A DNA stretch of 64,000 nucleotides from CAVVSD01 sp963757125. Lineage in GTDB: Bacteria; Actinomycetota; Thermoleophilia; Solirubrobacterales; Solirubrobacteraceae. Positions 8,108-18,348 of the stretch are shown one piece after another. The translations under genes and the position numbers were made by a program. Position 1 is the first letter of the stretch. Each line of letters starts with the position of its first letter. The DNA is taken from assembly GCA_963757125.1 (NCBI GenBank), contig CAVWQP010000006.1:62001-126000 (forward strand). Direction: 5' to 3'. The notes under the pieces are model-generated. The model saw only the letters and a program-made list of their open reading frames with translations. It was not told the origin of the DNA and searched no databases.

Positions 8108-8692
8108 ATGAGCCCACTTGTCCCCATGGTGGTCGAGCAGACGTCGCGAGGCGAGCGCGCCTTCGACATCTACTCCCGCCTCCTGAACGAGCGCATCATC
8201 TTCCTGGGGACACCCGTGGACGATCAGATCGCCAACCTGATCGTGGCCCAGCTCCTCCACCTGGAGAGCGAGGACCCCGACAAGGACATCTCGCTGTACA
8301 TCAACTCGCCGGGTGGCTCGGTCTACGCGGGCCTCGCCATCTACGACACGATGCAGTTCATCAAGCCCGACGTGCAGACCATCTGCGTCGGCATCGCCAT
8401 GTCGATGGGCGCGCTGCTCCTGGCGGGCGGCGCGGCGGGCAAGCGCATGGCGCTCCCCAACGCGAAGATCCTGATCCACCAGGTCTCCTCCGGCTTCCAG
8501 GGCCAGGCGACGGACATCGAGATCCACGCGAAGGAGATCATCGACATCCGCCGGCGCCTCGACGAGATCATCGCGCAGCACACCGGGCAGACCTATGACA
8601 AGGTCCGCGGTGACACGGAGCGCGACTACTTCATGTCCTCGGAAGAGGCCACGGAGTACGGCATCATCGACCGCGTGATCCACGAGCACTAG
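8108..8692 (+). CDS. clpP: ATP-dependent Clp protease proteolytic subunit
   Basis: The 194-aa serine peptidase has the complete triad: Ser99 in GIAMSMGA, His124 in ILIHQ and Asp173 in ERDYFMS. The oxyanion-side NSPGGSV loop precedes it. ClpP forms a tetradecameric barrel fed by ClpX or ClpC. GAGG precedes the ATG. The 135-bp gap after tig probably holds its own promoter (TAGGCT near 8053), while clpX follows 29 bases downstream. Many actinobacteria carry clpP1 and clpP2 in tandem; only one copy is present here, so a second clpP may lie elsewhere. Confidence 0.97.
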   Translation: MSPLVPMVVEQTSRGERAFDIYSRLLNERIIFLGTPVDDQIANLIVAQLLHLESEDPDKDISLYINSPGGSVYAGLAIYDTMQFIKPDVQTICVGIAMSMGALLLAGGAAGKRMALPNAKILIHQVSSGFQGQATDIEIHAKEIIDIRRRLDEIIAQHTGQTYDKVRGDTERDYFMSSEEATEYGIIDRVIHEH

Positions 8693-8721
8693 CAGACGAG
8701 GACCCGGGGAGGACCGAACCC

Positions 8722-10002
<1,281 letters not shown>

Positions 10003-10009
10003 GGCGTCG

Positions 10010-11008
10010 ATGCGGTCGAAGGCACTCGCGGCGCTGCTCACCGGCGTCTGCCTGTGCCTGGGCGTCGCCGCGGCCGCTCTCGCGCAGGGCACCGATCCGA
10101 CACCGACGGTCTTCGACGTCACCCCGACGACCGCGCAGGTCACCGCGCTGGCGCAGCCGCCGGGTGACGTGGGCTCCTACCACCTCGAGTGGGGGACCGA
10201 CGACACCTACAGCACGAGCAGCGACCCGATCGCGATCGGCGTCGACACCGGCCCGACCACGGTCGGCGGCACGCTCACCGGCCTGCTGCCGGCGACGACG
10301 TACTTCGTGCGCGTCGTCGTGACGGGCGCCGGCGACCCGGTCGTCAGCCCCGGCGTCGGGTTCACGACGTCGCCCGACCCCAACCCGCCGAGGCCCCCGG
10401 ACCCCGATGCGCAGGGCGCGCAGCTCGAGCCGGCGCAGACGGTCGAGACCGCTCCGCCGGACCCGAGCGACGCCCAGCAGGGCGAGGCCGTCGTGCTCGG
10501 TCCCGAGAGCGGCGACGTCACCGTCAAGCAGGCGGGAACCGACGAGTACGCCTCGCTGGAGGCCGGCACCCCGGTCCCCGTGGGCAGCATGGTCGACGCG
10601 ACCGCGGGCAGCGTGCGTCTCATCGCGCAGACGTCGGACAACACGACGCAGGACGTCGTGCTGCGGGGCGCGAAGTTCGAGATCCGCCAGGCGAAGGACG
10701 GCTCCGGCATCACCGAGTTCGTCCTGAAGGGTGAGGACTTCAGCACCTGCGGGCGCGCGCAGAGCGCCGCGACCAAGAAGCGCAAGCCCCGCCGCTCGCT
10801 CTGGGCGAGCGACCGCGGCGGCAAGTTCCGCACCCGCGGGCTCAACAGCGTGGCGACCGTCCGCGGCACGACCTGGCGGGTGACCGACACCTGCGCGGGC
10901 ACGACGACCACCGTCTACTCCGGGTCCGTCGTCGTGCGCGAGGCGCGCTCCGGCCGCAGCTACGTCGTGCGCAAGGGCCAGCAGCACCTCGCAGCCGCTC
11001 GCCGGTAG
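10010..11008 (+). CDS. Secreted fibronectin-III plus FecR-like protein
   Basis: The ATG lies 7 bases after the clpX stop; product 332 aa. Residues 1-24 are a signal peptide (ALAALLTGVCLCLGVAAAALA). An FN3-like domain follows at about 30-112 (SYHLEWGTDD ... TYFVRVVVTG), then a Pro-rich linker. The second half is a FecR-like beta domain at about 155-332, with the late block SVATVRGTTWRVTDTC and two probable disulphide cysteines. In other bacteria FecR domains sense or scaffold at the cell surface; here there is no partner sigma factor or receptor nearby, so the role is unknown. Surface location is inferred. Confidence 0.75.
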   Translation: MRSKALAALLTGVCLCLGVAAAALAQGTDPTPTVFDVTPTTAQVTALAQPPGDVGSYHLEWGTDDTYSTSSDPIAIGVDTGPTTVGGTLTGLLPATTYFVRVVVTGAGDPVVSPGVGFTTSPDPNPPRPPDPDAQGAQLEPAQTVETAPPDPSDAQQGEAVVLGPESGDVTVKQAGTDEYASLEAGTPVPVGSMVDATAGSVRLIAQTSDNTTQDVVLRGAKFEIRQAKDGSGITEFVLKGEDFSTCGRAQSAATKKRKPRRSLWASDRGGKFRTRGLNSVATVRGTTWRVTDTCAGTTTTVYSGSVVVREARSGRSYVVRKGQQHLAAARR

Positions 11009-11016
11009 CCGCGCTC

Positions 11017-11022
11017 TAAGCT
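11017..11022 (+). promoter_or_regulatory. Candidate -10 box of a leaderless promoter
   Basis: TAAGCT ends 6 bases before the ATG at 11029, and no ribosome-binding sequence lies between. Confidence 0.42.
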
Positions 11023-11028
11023 CACGGC

Positions 11029-11286
11029 ATGTCCCGAGTCCCCGCCCGCCTGACGAGCGTGCGACGCATTCCCTGGCTGCTCGTGTTCCGCACGGGCCAG
11101 CTGATCTGGGCCCATCTGCGGGACGATCTGAGCCCGCACGACCGCCGCCGCCTCGGCCGCCTCGTGCGCGTGCCGCCACACCGGATGTCGGCGCAGGAGC
11201 GCAGCGATCTGCTCGCGATCGTGCGCAAGGTCGACCTGAGCGGTCTCGGCCGGGATCTCATCACGCTGCGGAGCCTGCACAAATGA
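11029..11286 (+). CDS. Small conserved basic protein upstream of valS
   Basis: The 85-aa protein is highly basic (14 Arg) with a hydrophobic start (RIPWLLVFRTGQLIWAHLRD) and the motif LSPHDRRRLGRLV, followed by a helix-rich end. It looks like an actinobacterial small protein of unknown function. The stop TGA overlaps the valS ATG (ATGA), so it leads the valS transcript. It may bind nucleic acid or the membrane; neither is shown. Confidence 0.68.
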   Translation: MSRVPARLTSVRRIPWLLVFRTGQLIWAHLRDDLSPHDRRRLGRLVRVPPHRMSAQERSDLLAIVRKVDLSGLGRDLITLRSLHK

Positions 11287-13896
11287 CCGATCTCCACACC
11301 AGGACGCGCTTCGAGCCGTCCGACGTCGAGCCGCGCATCGTCGAGCGCTGGCTCGAGGCGGGCCTGCACCATCCCGAGCCCGCCGGCACGCCGGACGAGA
11401 ACTTCTCGATCGCGGTCCCGCCGCCGAACGTCACCGGCGCGCTGCACATGGGCCACGCGCTGAACGGGACGATCCAGGACGCGCTCATCCGCACGCACCG
11501 CATGCGCGGGCAGCGCACGAAGTGGATCCTCGGCACCGACCACGCGGGCATCGCGACGCAGCGGCAGGTCGAGAAGCGCCTGGAGGCGCAGGGCACGACC
11601 CGGGAGGAGCTCGGCCGCGAGGCGTTCAGCGAGGCCGTGTGGAGCTGGCGCGAGGAGTTCGGCGGCCAGATCATCGAGCAGTTCAAGCGCCTCGGCGCGC
11701 AGCTCGACTACGACGACGAGCGCTTCACGATGGACGAGGGCTACGTCCGCGCGGTCCTGAAGGTCTTCGTCGACCTCTACGAGCAGGGCCTCATCTACCG
11801 CGACACCTACATGGTCAACTGGGACCCGGGCCTGCGCTCGGCGATCTCCGACCTCGAGGTGGAGGACCGCGAGGGCGTCGTCGACCCGCTGTACTCGATC
11901 GCCTATCCGCTGGCCGACGGCAGCGGCGAGGTGGTGGTCGCCACGGTGCGGCCGGAGACGATGCTGGCCGACTCGGCGGTCGCCGTGCACCCGGACGACG
12001 ATCGCTTCCGCGACCTCGTCGGGCGCGAGGTGGTGCTCCCGCTCGTCGGGCGGCGCCTGCCGATCATCGCCGACGACTACGTGAAGACCGACTTCGGCAC
12101 CGGCTGCCTGAAGATCACGCCCGGCCACGATCCCAACGACTTCGAGATCGGCCGGCGGCACGGGCTGGAGGAGATCTCCGTCATCGGCGAGGACGGCCGC
12201 ATGACCGAGGCCGCCGGCGAGTTCGCCGGCCTGACCGTGGACGAGGCCCGCGTGGCGGTCGTCGCCGCCCTCGAGGCGCAGGGCGCCATCCGGGGCGTCG
12301 AGGACTACGTGCACACCGTGCCGTACTCGCAGCGCTCGGGCGAGCGGGTCGAGCCGCTCATCTCGCTGCAGTGGTTCATGCGCATGGACGAGCTCGCCGC
12401 GCCCGCGGCGGAGGCCGTGCGCTCGGGGCGCATCCGCATCCACCCGGAGTCCCAGCGGCGCCGCTATCTCGACTGGCTCGACGAGATCCGGCCCTGGTGC
12501 ATCTCCCGCCAGCTCTGGTGGGGCCATCAGATCCCGGTCTGGTACCGCGGCGAGGAGCGCTACGTGGGCACCGAGCCCCCTGAGGGCGAGGGCTGGGAGC
12601 GCGATCCCGACGTGCTCGACACGTGGTTCTCGTCGGGCCTGTGGCCGTTCGCGACGCTCGGCTGGCCCGAGGACACGCCGGAGCTGCGCGCGTTCCACCC
12701 GACCGACGTGCTCTCGACGGCCCGCGACATCCTCTTCCTCTGGGTCGCGCGCATGGTCATGCTCGGCCTGCGCTTCACGGGCGAGATCCCTTTCGCCGAC
12801 GTGTACATCCACTCGGTCATCCAGGCGCCCGACGGCCGCCGGATGAGCAAGTCGCTCGGCACCGGCGTCGACCCGCTCGCGCTCATGGACGGCGGCCCGC
12901 GCCCCGCGGCGTTCGCCCAGGGCGGGGACTTCCCCGCGTACGGCGCCGATGCGGTGCGCTTCGGCCTGCTCGCGATGTCCTCCAGCCAGGACGTGCGCTT
13001 CAGCGAGGAGAAGATCGCGCAGGGCCAGGCGCTGGTGAACAAGCTCTTCAACGCCACCCGCTTCGCGCTGCTGCAGATCGGCGACGAGGACATCGCGCCG
13101 GAGCCGCGGGTGGGTGGGGATGGTCTCATTGAGGACCGCTGGATCCTCTCGCGGCTGCGACGCGGCGAAGGACACGATGCGCACGCGCATCGACGACTTC
13201 GACTTCGCGAAGGCCGCCCTCGGGCTCTACGACTACATCTACGGGGACCTCTGCGACTGGTACCTCGAGATGGTCAAGCCGCGCCTGTACGCGGAGGACG
13301 ATCCGGCCGGGCGCGCGGACCTGGCCGCCACGCTGCGCCACGTCCTGCGCGAGACGCTCATGCTCGCGCACCCGATCATCCCGTTCGTCACCGAGGAGCT
13401 GTGGGGGATGCTCGGGGAGGACGGCCTGCTCGCGGCCACGCTCGCCCCCGCCGCCGGCGGCTCGTCGCGCGATCCCGAGGCCGAGGAGCAGGTGGGCCGC
13501 GCGATCGCCGCGGTGACCGCGCTGCGCGGCTGGCGCGACCGCTGCGAGGTCCGGCCCGGTGCCGTCGTGCCGATCCGGCTGCCGGACGCGGGCTACGAGG
13601 CGACGGGCGCGACGATCGCCGGCCTCGCACGCGTCGAGCTGGCCGGGAACGGGACCGAGCCGGTTGCGGGCATCGCCGTCCCCGGCGGGACGATCGGCGT
13701 GCTCCCGAGCCCCGACGTCGACCTGGGCGCCGCCGAGCGCCGCCTCGAGGCGCGCCGGGCGGAGCTGCGCGGCGAGATCGAGCGCGCCGAGCGCAAGCTC
13801 GCCAACGACGGCTTCGTCGCCAAGGCGCCGCCGCAGGTGGTGGACGCCGAGCGCGACAAGCTCGCCCGGTTCAGGGCCGAGCTCGAGGAGCTCTAG
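11283..13896 (+). CDS. valS: Valyl-tRNA synthetase, broken by one extra base
   Basis: Class Ia synthetase charging tRNA-Val. The N-terminal catalytic half shows HMGH (residues 55-58) and the second signature RMSKS (520-524). The CP1 editing domain lies between them, and WCISRQLWWGHQIP is also present. The frame breaks at C13158: the coding sequence reads SRL, then one extra C, then DAAKDTMRTRIDDFDF in the next frame. The anticodon-binding domain and C-terminal coiled coil then run to 13896, about 870 aa in all. This is the only valS in the window and is essential in bacteria, so a sequencing or assembly error is the best explanation. Confidence 0.95.
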
Positions 13897-13899
13897 GGC

Positions 13900-15141
13900 G
13901 TGACGCGACCGCGCGTGTGGTCCGCGCAGGACGCGGAGGACTGGCTCCTCGGGCTCGAGCAGCTCGGGATGCGCTTCGGGCTGCACCGGATGCGCCGCCT
14001 GACGGCCGCGCTGGGCGACCCGCAGGAGCGCTTCCGGGCCGTCCACGTCGTGGGCACGAACGGCAAGTCCTCCACGACCCGGATGACCGCGGCGATCCTC
14101 GCGCGCCACGGGCTGCGCACGGGCGCGTACCTGTCGCCGCACCTCGTGTCGTTCACGGAGCGGATCCTCCTCGGGGGCGCCGACATCGGCGACGACGCGT
14201 TCGCGGAGGCGTGCGGCCGTGTGAAGGCGGAGGCCGACGCGCTCGACGCCGACGCCGAGGCCGACGACCGGGTCACGCAGTTCGAGGCCCTGACGGCCGT
14301 CGCGTTCCTCGCGCTCGCCGAGGAGGGCGTGGACGTCGCGGTCGTCGAGGCGGGCCTCGGTGGCCGGCTGGACGCCACGAACGTGCTGACCGCCGAGGTC
14401 GACGTGCTGACGAACGTCGCGCTCGACCACACGCGCCTGCTCGGCTCGACCGTCCGGGAGATCGCGGGGGAGAAGCTCGCGGTCGTCGACGCCGGCGCGA
14501 CGCTCGTCGTCGGATCGGGGCTCGACCCGGACGCGGAGGCCCTGGCCCACGACACGGCGGAGCGGCTCGGCGCCACGCTGGTGCACGCGCCGCCCGACGC
14601 CGGCGTGCCGCTGCTCGCCCAGGGCGCGTTCCAGAGGCGGAACTTCGCGACGGCGCGCGCCGCCGCCGAGGCGCTCATCGGGCCGCTCGACGAGACGGCC
14701 GTGCGCGATGCCGCCGCCGCGACGCTCGTGCCCGGGCGCTTCCAGGTCGTCGCGGAGCACCCCACGGTCCTGCTCGACGGCGCGCACAACGCGGACGGGA
14801 TCGCGGCGCTCGCCGCGTCGCTGCCGGAGTGGCTGGCCGGCCGCCGGCTCGTGGCGGTCGTGAGCGTGCTCGACGACAAGGACGCCGCCACGATGCTCTC
14901 CTCGCTGCTGCCGCTCTGCGACGACGTCGTGGTCACCTCCAACGCGAACCCGCGCGCGGTGCCCGCGGAGGCGCTGTCGTCGCTCGCCGGGCGGACGACG
15001 CACGTGGAGGGCGATCCCCGGCGCGCCCTCGCGCTCGCGAAGGAGCTCGCGGGGGAGGACGGGGTCGTGCTCGCGACCGGCTCCATCTACCTCATCGCCG
15101 ACCTCCTCCGCCCACCCGGTCGGAGAGGGGCGACGTTCTGA
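13900..15141 (+). CDS. folC: Bifunctional folylpolyglutamate synthase / dihydrofolate synthase
   Basis: The 413-aa Mur-ligase-type enzyme starts at GTG 3 bases after the valS stop. The P-loop GTNGKSST is at residues 52-59, and EAGLGGRLDATN and the LDHTRLLG segment mark the ATP-Mg and folate sites. A C-terminal ligase domain contains DGAHNADG. It adds glutamate to dihydropteroate and folates, retaining them in the cell and fitting them to folate enzymes. valS-folC linkage is conserved in actinobacteria. Two tandem hairpins follow its stop. Confidence 0.95.
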   Translation: MTRPRVWSAQDAEDWLLGLEQLGMRFGLHRMRRLTAALGDPQERFRAVHVVGTNGKSSTTRMTAAILARHGLRTGAYLSPHLVSFTERILLGGADIGDDAFAEACGRVKAEADALDADAEADDRVTQFEALTAVAFLALAEEGVDVAVVEAGLGGRLDATNVLTAEVDVLTNVALDHTRLLGSTVREIAGEKLAVVDAGATLVVGSGLDPDAEALAHDTAERLGATLVHAPPDAGVPLLAQGAFQRRNFATARAAAEALIGPLDETAVRDAAAATLVPGRFQVVAEHPTVLLDGAHNADGIAALAASLPEWLAGRRLVAVVSVLDDKDAATMLSSLLPLCDDVVVTSNANPRAVPAEALSSLAGRTTHVEGDPRRALALAKELAGEDGVVLATGSIYLIADLLRPPGRRGATF

Positions 15142-15146
15142 GACGG

Positions 15147-15187
15147 TCGAAGACTCCGTCTTCGATTGCGAGGAGCAAGCTCCTCGC
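15147..15187. repeat. Two adjacent perfect hairpins after folC
   Basis: Hairpin 1 is TCGAAGAC (15147-15154), loop TCC, GTCTTCGA (15158-15165). Hairpin 2 is GCGAGGAG (15168-15175), loop CAAG, CTCCTCGC (15180-15187). They start 6 bases after the folC stop and end 20 bases before the next start. They could act as a terminator or RNA-processing element, or be one copy of a dispersed palindromic repeat. There is no T-run. Confidence 0.55.
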
Positions 15188-15207
15188 GGTGTGTGGGAGG
15201 TCGCGGC

Positions 15208-15324
15208 GTGCGTCGTGACGGCCCGTCCGATCTGGCGCTCATCGCGTTCGCCGCCGTCGCTGTGGCGCTCGTCGTGCTCGTGTTCTTCGCGCTCGGCTAC
15301 CTGTTCGGGCGGCTGTTCCTCTAG
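15208..15324 (+). CDS. 38-aa single-pass membrane peptide
   Basis: GTG at 15208 is preceded by GGGAGG with 7-base spacing, one of the best ribosome sites in the window. The product is a charged N-terminus (RRDGPSD) and one long hydrophobic helix (LIAFAAVAVALVVLVFFALG) ending in GRLFL. The stop TAG overlaps the stop of the convergent PPOX gene. The clean ribosome site and composition argue that it is translated. No function is known. Confidence 0.6.
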   Translation: MRRDGPSDLALIAFAAVAVALVVLVFFALGYLFGRLFL

Positions 15325-15725
15325 CCGGCGAGTGGGATCCTGCGGTCGCCTGGACCCAGCTCCCAGCGCTCGAGGATCGTCGCCCGGTAGAGCCGGTGGC
15401 GCGCATCGCCGGTGACGTCCTCGACGGACCACGCGGCGAGTCCCTGCGCGACGGATTCCCGCGAGAACGCAGCGATCGACGCCGGATCGGTGCGTGCCGC
15501 GTCCGCGGTGAGGTACAGCCCCTGCGCCTGCGCGGGCTCCACCCGGGAGTCGTAGATCACGATCGCGACGCGCGGCCGCACGTCGATGTTGCGCGAGTGG
15601 CGCGCGCCGGGGTCGGAGACCCAGAGCAGCCCATCGGGGCCGTCGGGCGCGAACCACACCGGCGTGACCCACGGCGTCCCGTCGGCGTCGGCGGTCGCGA
15701 TCGTCATGTAGCGGCTCGTGCTCAT
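15321..15725 (-). CDS. Pyridoxamine 5'-phosphate oxidase-like (split-barrel FMN/F420) protein
   Basis: From ATG 15725 the product is 134 aa; an ATG at 15740 would add 5 residues. The split beta-barrel pattern is clear: YMTIATADADGTPWVTPVWF at the start, then VSDPGARHSRNIDVRPRVAIVIYDS, typical of PPOX-class proteins that bind FMN or coenzyme F420. Members reduce or oxidise small molecules or bind haem; substrate is unknown. The gene is convergent with the 38-aa peptide. Confidence 0.78.
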   Translation of the reverse strand: MSTSRYMTIATADADGTPWVTPVWFAPDGPDGLLWVSDPGARHSRNIDVRPRVAIVIYDSRVEPAQAQGLYLTADAARTDPASIAAFSRESVAQGLAAWSVEDVTGDARHRLYRATILERWELGPGDRRIPLAG

Positions 15726-15814
15726 GCACCCAGGATCCATCCCCGTGCCACTGAAGGAGGGGGCGCCCGCACGGCGAATCAGGCGCCATCGGACCCCAGA
15801 TCCCCCACGTCCTC

Positions 15815-15820
15815 TAGCCT
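15815..15820 (+). promoter_or_regulatory. Candidate -10 box
   Basis: TAGCCT ends 9 bases before the ATG at 15830. A GGAG lies within those 9 bases but too close to the start to be a good ribosome site. Confidence 0.38.
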
Positions 15821-15829
15821 CTACGGAGC

Positions 15830-16243
15830 ATGCTCGCCGTCTTCGGCATCACGTCAGATGGTCTGAACCTGGCCATCAACCTCGCGATCCTCTTCCTCGT
15901 GATCCTGTGGCTCGCCCTCGTCTACTGGACCTGGAGCGACGCCCGGCGGAGGATCGGGGACCCGCTGCTCGTCGGCTGCGCCACGCTCGCGGCCATCGTC
16001 TTCCCGTTCCTGGGCTGCATCGTCTACGCGATCGTGCGGCCCCCGGAGTTCCTGGACGACGTGTACGAGCGCGAGGCATCGATCGACGCCTCCGAGGCGC
16101 TCGTCCGGGTCCTGGGCGAGGTGCTCGAGTCGCAGCGTCAGCTCCAGGCGACCATCGGTCGTCTCGAGCAGCAGGTCGGCGCTCCGCGCCGCCGCCAGCG
16201 GCTGGAGCAGCAGACGGTCGAGCAGCGCTCCGCGTTCGACTAA
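15830..16243 (+). CDS. Membrane protein with C-terminal coiled coil
   Basis: The 137-aa protein has two membrane helices, about residues 13-33 (LAINLAILFLVILWLALVYW) and 46-68 (LLVGCATLAAIVFPFLGCIVYA), separated by a short charged loop (SDARRRIGD). After the RPPEFLDD turn a helical region from about residue 80 contains heptad-like Leu/Val spacing and ends in a Gln/Arg-rich tail. It lies 20 bp before ndk. The function is unknown; a role as a membrane anchor or scaffold is a guess. Confidence 0.72.
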   Translation: MLAVFGITSDGLNLAINLAILFLVILWLALVYWTWSDARRRIGDPLLVGCATLAAIVFPFLGCIVYAIVRPPEFLDDVYEREASIDASEALVRVLGEVLESQRQLQATIGRLEQQVGAPRRRQRLEQQTVEQRSAFD

Positions 16244-16262
16244 CCGCCAGAGGAGAAACCAA

Positions 16263-16661
16263 GTGTCCCGGACCCTGATCCTGGTCAAGCCGGACGCGTT
16301 CGCGCGCGGCCTGACCGGCGAGATCATCGCCCGCTTCGAGCGCAAGGGCCTGCGCATCGTCGCCCTGGAGCAGCGCACGCTCGAGCAGGACCTCGCGATG
16401 CAGCACTACGCCGAGCACGAGGGCAAGCCCTTCTTCGGCGAGCTCGTCGAGTTCATCACCTCCGGCCCGCTCGTCGCGATGGTCCTCGAGGGCCACGAGG
16501 CCGTGAAGGCCGCCCGGCAGATCATCGGCTCGACGAACCCGCTCGAGGCCGCGACCGGCTCGATCCGCGGCGACTTCGCCCTCGAGGTCGGTCAGAACAT
16601 GGTCCACGGGTCGGACTCCGACGAGTCCGCCGAGCGCGAGGCCTCCCTGTTCTTCCCCTAG
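16263..16661 (+). CDS. ndk: Nucleoside diphosphate kinase
   Basis: The 132-aa enzyme exchanges the gamma phosphate between nucleoside triphosphates and diphosphates through a phospho-histidine. It starts at GTG with AGAGGAG upstream. The N-terminal TLILVKPDAFARG, the RGDFAL segment and the active-site NMVHGSDS with His115 are all present, followed by the C-terminal EREASLFFP. The length is slightly short but normal for actinobacteria. The maf gene begins immediately after. Confidence 0.97.
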   Translation: MSRTLILVKPDAFARGLTGEIIARFERKGLRIVALEQRTLEQDLAMQHYAEHEGKPFFGELVEFITSGPLVAMVLEGHEAVKAARQIIGSTNPLEAATGSIRGDFALEVGQNMVHGSDSDESAEREASLFFP

Positions 16662-16663
16662 TC

Positions 16664-17206
16664 CTGGCGTCGAGCTCGCCGCAGCGGCGGACGATCCTCG
16701 AGCAGCTCGGCGTGGCGTTCACGGTCGAGCCGGCGGACATCGAGGAGTACGCCGCCGGCGAGCCGCACTCCGTCGCCGAGCTCAACTCACTGCGCAAGGC
16801 GCAGGCCGTCGCACGCGCCGGGGCGGTCGTCCTCGGCGTGGACACGGTCGTCGCGCTCGACGACCGGATCTTCGGCAAGCCGCGTGACGCGCCGCAGGCG
16901 CGTGCGACGCTGCGGCGCCTGGGCGGCAGGACGCACGAGGTCGTCAGCGGCATGACCGTCATCGAGGACGCGGGCGAGCCGCGCACGGCGACGGCCGTCA
17001 CCGAGGTCACGTTCCGCGAGCTCGACGACGCCTGGCTCACCTGGTACGTCGGCCTGGAGGAGTGGCGTGGACGTGCCGGCGGCTACGCCGTGCAGGGCGC
17101 CGGACAGGCCCTCGTGACCCGGATCGACGGGGAGCACTCCAACGTCGTCGGACTCCCGGTGGGGCTCCTGCTTGCGCTCCTGCCCGATCTGGTGGTCGTC
17201 CACTAG
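16664..17206 (+). CDS. maf: Maf-family nucleoside triphosphate pyrophosphatase
   Basis: The family signature LASSSPQRR is encoded from 16664, directly after the ndk stop, so translation probably starts at CTG 16664 or GTC 16661. The nearest GTG (16712) would delete the substrate-binding motif. The product is about 180 aa with GVDTVVALDD, FGKPRD, GRTHEVVSG and GYAVQGAG, the conserved acidic and basic residues of Maf proteins. They hydrolyse non-canonical or excess dTTP/UTP-type nucleotides. A lost upstream base could also explain the missing start codon. Confidence 0.85.
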   Translation: MASSSPQRRTILEQLGVAFTVEPADIEEYAAGEPHSVAELNSLRKAQAVARAGAVVLGVDTVVALDDRIFGKPRDAPQARATLRRLGGRTHEVVSGMTVIEDAGEPRTATAVTEVTFRELDDAWLTWYVGLEEWRGRAGGYAVQGAGQALVTRIDGEHSNVVGLPVGLLLALLPDLVVVH

Positions 17207-17295
17207 ACTGGCGCCTCGGCGGGGGTCGTTCGCCGGTCGCCCGGCAATCGCCGACCTGCAGGGATTTTCTGGCCCCCACCGCCCCCTCCGTATCA

Positions 17296-18345
17296 ATGGG
17301 CTTCTTCTCCTACCTCACAGGGTTCGGCGGCCGCGACATGGCGGTCGATCTCGGCACGGCCAACACGCTCGTGTACGTACGCGGTCGCGGCATCGTGCTC
17401 TCCGAGCCGAGCGTCGTCGCGATCGACTCGCGGACGGGCGAGGTCCATGCCGTTGGCATCGAGGCGAAGCGCATGCTGGGCCGCACGCCGGGGACGATCT
17501 CGGCCATCCGCCCGCTGAAGGACGGCGTCATCGCCGACTTCGACGTGACGGAGGAGATGCTCCGGCACTTCATCCAGAAGGTCCACCAGAACCGATGGGC
17601 GCATCCACGCGTCGTCATCTGTGTTCCCTCCGGGGTGACCGGCGTCGAGAAGCGGGCCGTCGAAGAGGCCGCGCTGTCGGCCGGCGCCCGTCAGGCGTAC
17701 CTGATCGAGGAGCCGATGGCTGCTGCGATCGGCGCGGGCCTGCCCGTCGGCGAGCCCACGGGCTCGATGGTGGTGGACATCGGCGGAGGCACGAGCGAGG
17801 TCGCAGTGATCTCGCTCGGCGGCATCGTCGTCTCCCAGTCGATCCGCGTCGGCGGCGACGAGCTGGACGAGGCGATCATCAATTACGCCAAGCGCGAGTA
17901 CAAGCTGCTCATCGGCCAGCAGACGGCCGAGGAAGTCAAGTTGGAGATCGGCTCCGCGTTCCCCATGGACGAAGAGGTCCAGGCGGAGATCCGCGGGCGC
18001 GACATGGTCTCCGGGCTGCCCAAGACGATCGTCCTCACGAGTGAGGAGATCCGTCAGGCGCTCGAGGAGCCGGTCACACAGATCATCGATGCGGTCAAGG
18101 AGACCCTCGACCGCACGCCACCCGAGCTCTCGTCCGACATCATGGACCGAGGGATCATGCTTGCGGGTGGCGGCTCACTGCTGCAGGGACTCGACGAGCG
18201 GCTGCGCGAGGAGACACAGATGCCCGCGCACCTCGCCGAGTCCCCATTGACCTGCGTCGCAGTCGGCTCCGGGCGATCCCTGGAGGAGTTCGAGGTCATC
18301 CACCGCACGAACAAGACGAACAGGAATCGCGCCCGCCGCCGATAG
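17296..18345 (+). CDS. mreB: Rod-shape-determining actin homologue MreB
   Basis: The 349-aa protein is an actin-fold ATPase. Phosphate loop 1 is DLGTANT (residues 18-24), phosphate loop 2 is VVDIGGGTSEVAV and the adenosine motif is MLAGGGSLL. The N-terminal GFFSYLTGF is an amphipathic membrane-binding type. MreB filaments guide lateral wall synthesis by RodA-PBP2. Its presence beside mreC, mreD, mrdA and rodA indicates a rod-shaped cell with lateral growth, unlike polar-growing actinomycetes that have lost MreB. The 89-bp leader after maf shows no clear ribosome site. Confidence 0.97.
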   Translation: MGFFSYLTGFGGRDMAVDLGTANTLVYVRGRGIVLSEPSVVAIDSRTGEVHAVGIEAKRMLGRTPGTISAIRPLKDGVIADFDVTEEMLRHFIQKVHQNRWAHPRVVICVPSGVTGVEKRAVEEAALSAGARQAYLIEEPMAAAIGAGLPVGEPTGSMVVDIGGGTSEVAVISLGGIVVSQSIRVGGDELDEAIINYAKREYKLLIGQQTAEEVKLEIGSAFPMDEEVQAEIRGRDMVSGLPKTIVLTSEEIRQALEEPVTQIIDAVKETLDRTPPELSSDIMDRGIMLAGGGSLLQGLDERLREETQMPAHLAESPLTCVAVGSGRSLEEFEVIHRTNKTNRNRARRR

Positions 18346-18348
18346 CCC

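Noticed and set aside
13126..15789. 887-codon minus-strand open frame under valS and folC
   Set aside because: It is a shadow of folC, the 3' part of valS and the PPOX gene, with low-complexity translation and no ribosome site.
17204..17209. TAGACT as the -10 of mreB
   Set aside because: It lies 86 bases before the start, has no fitting -35, and overlaps the maf stop; it may be chance.
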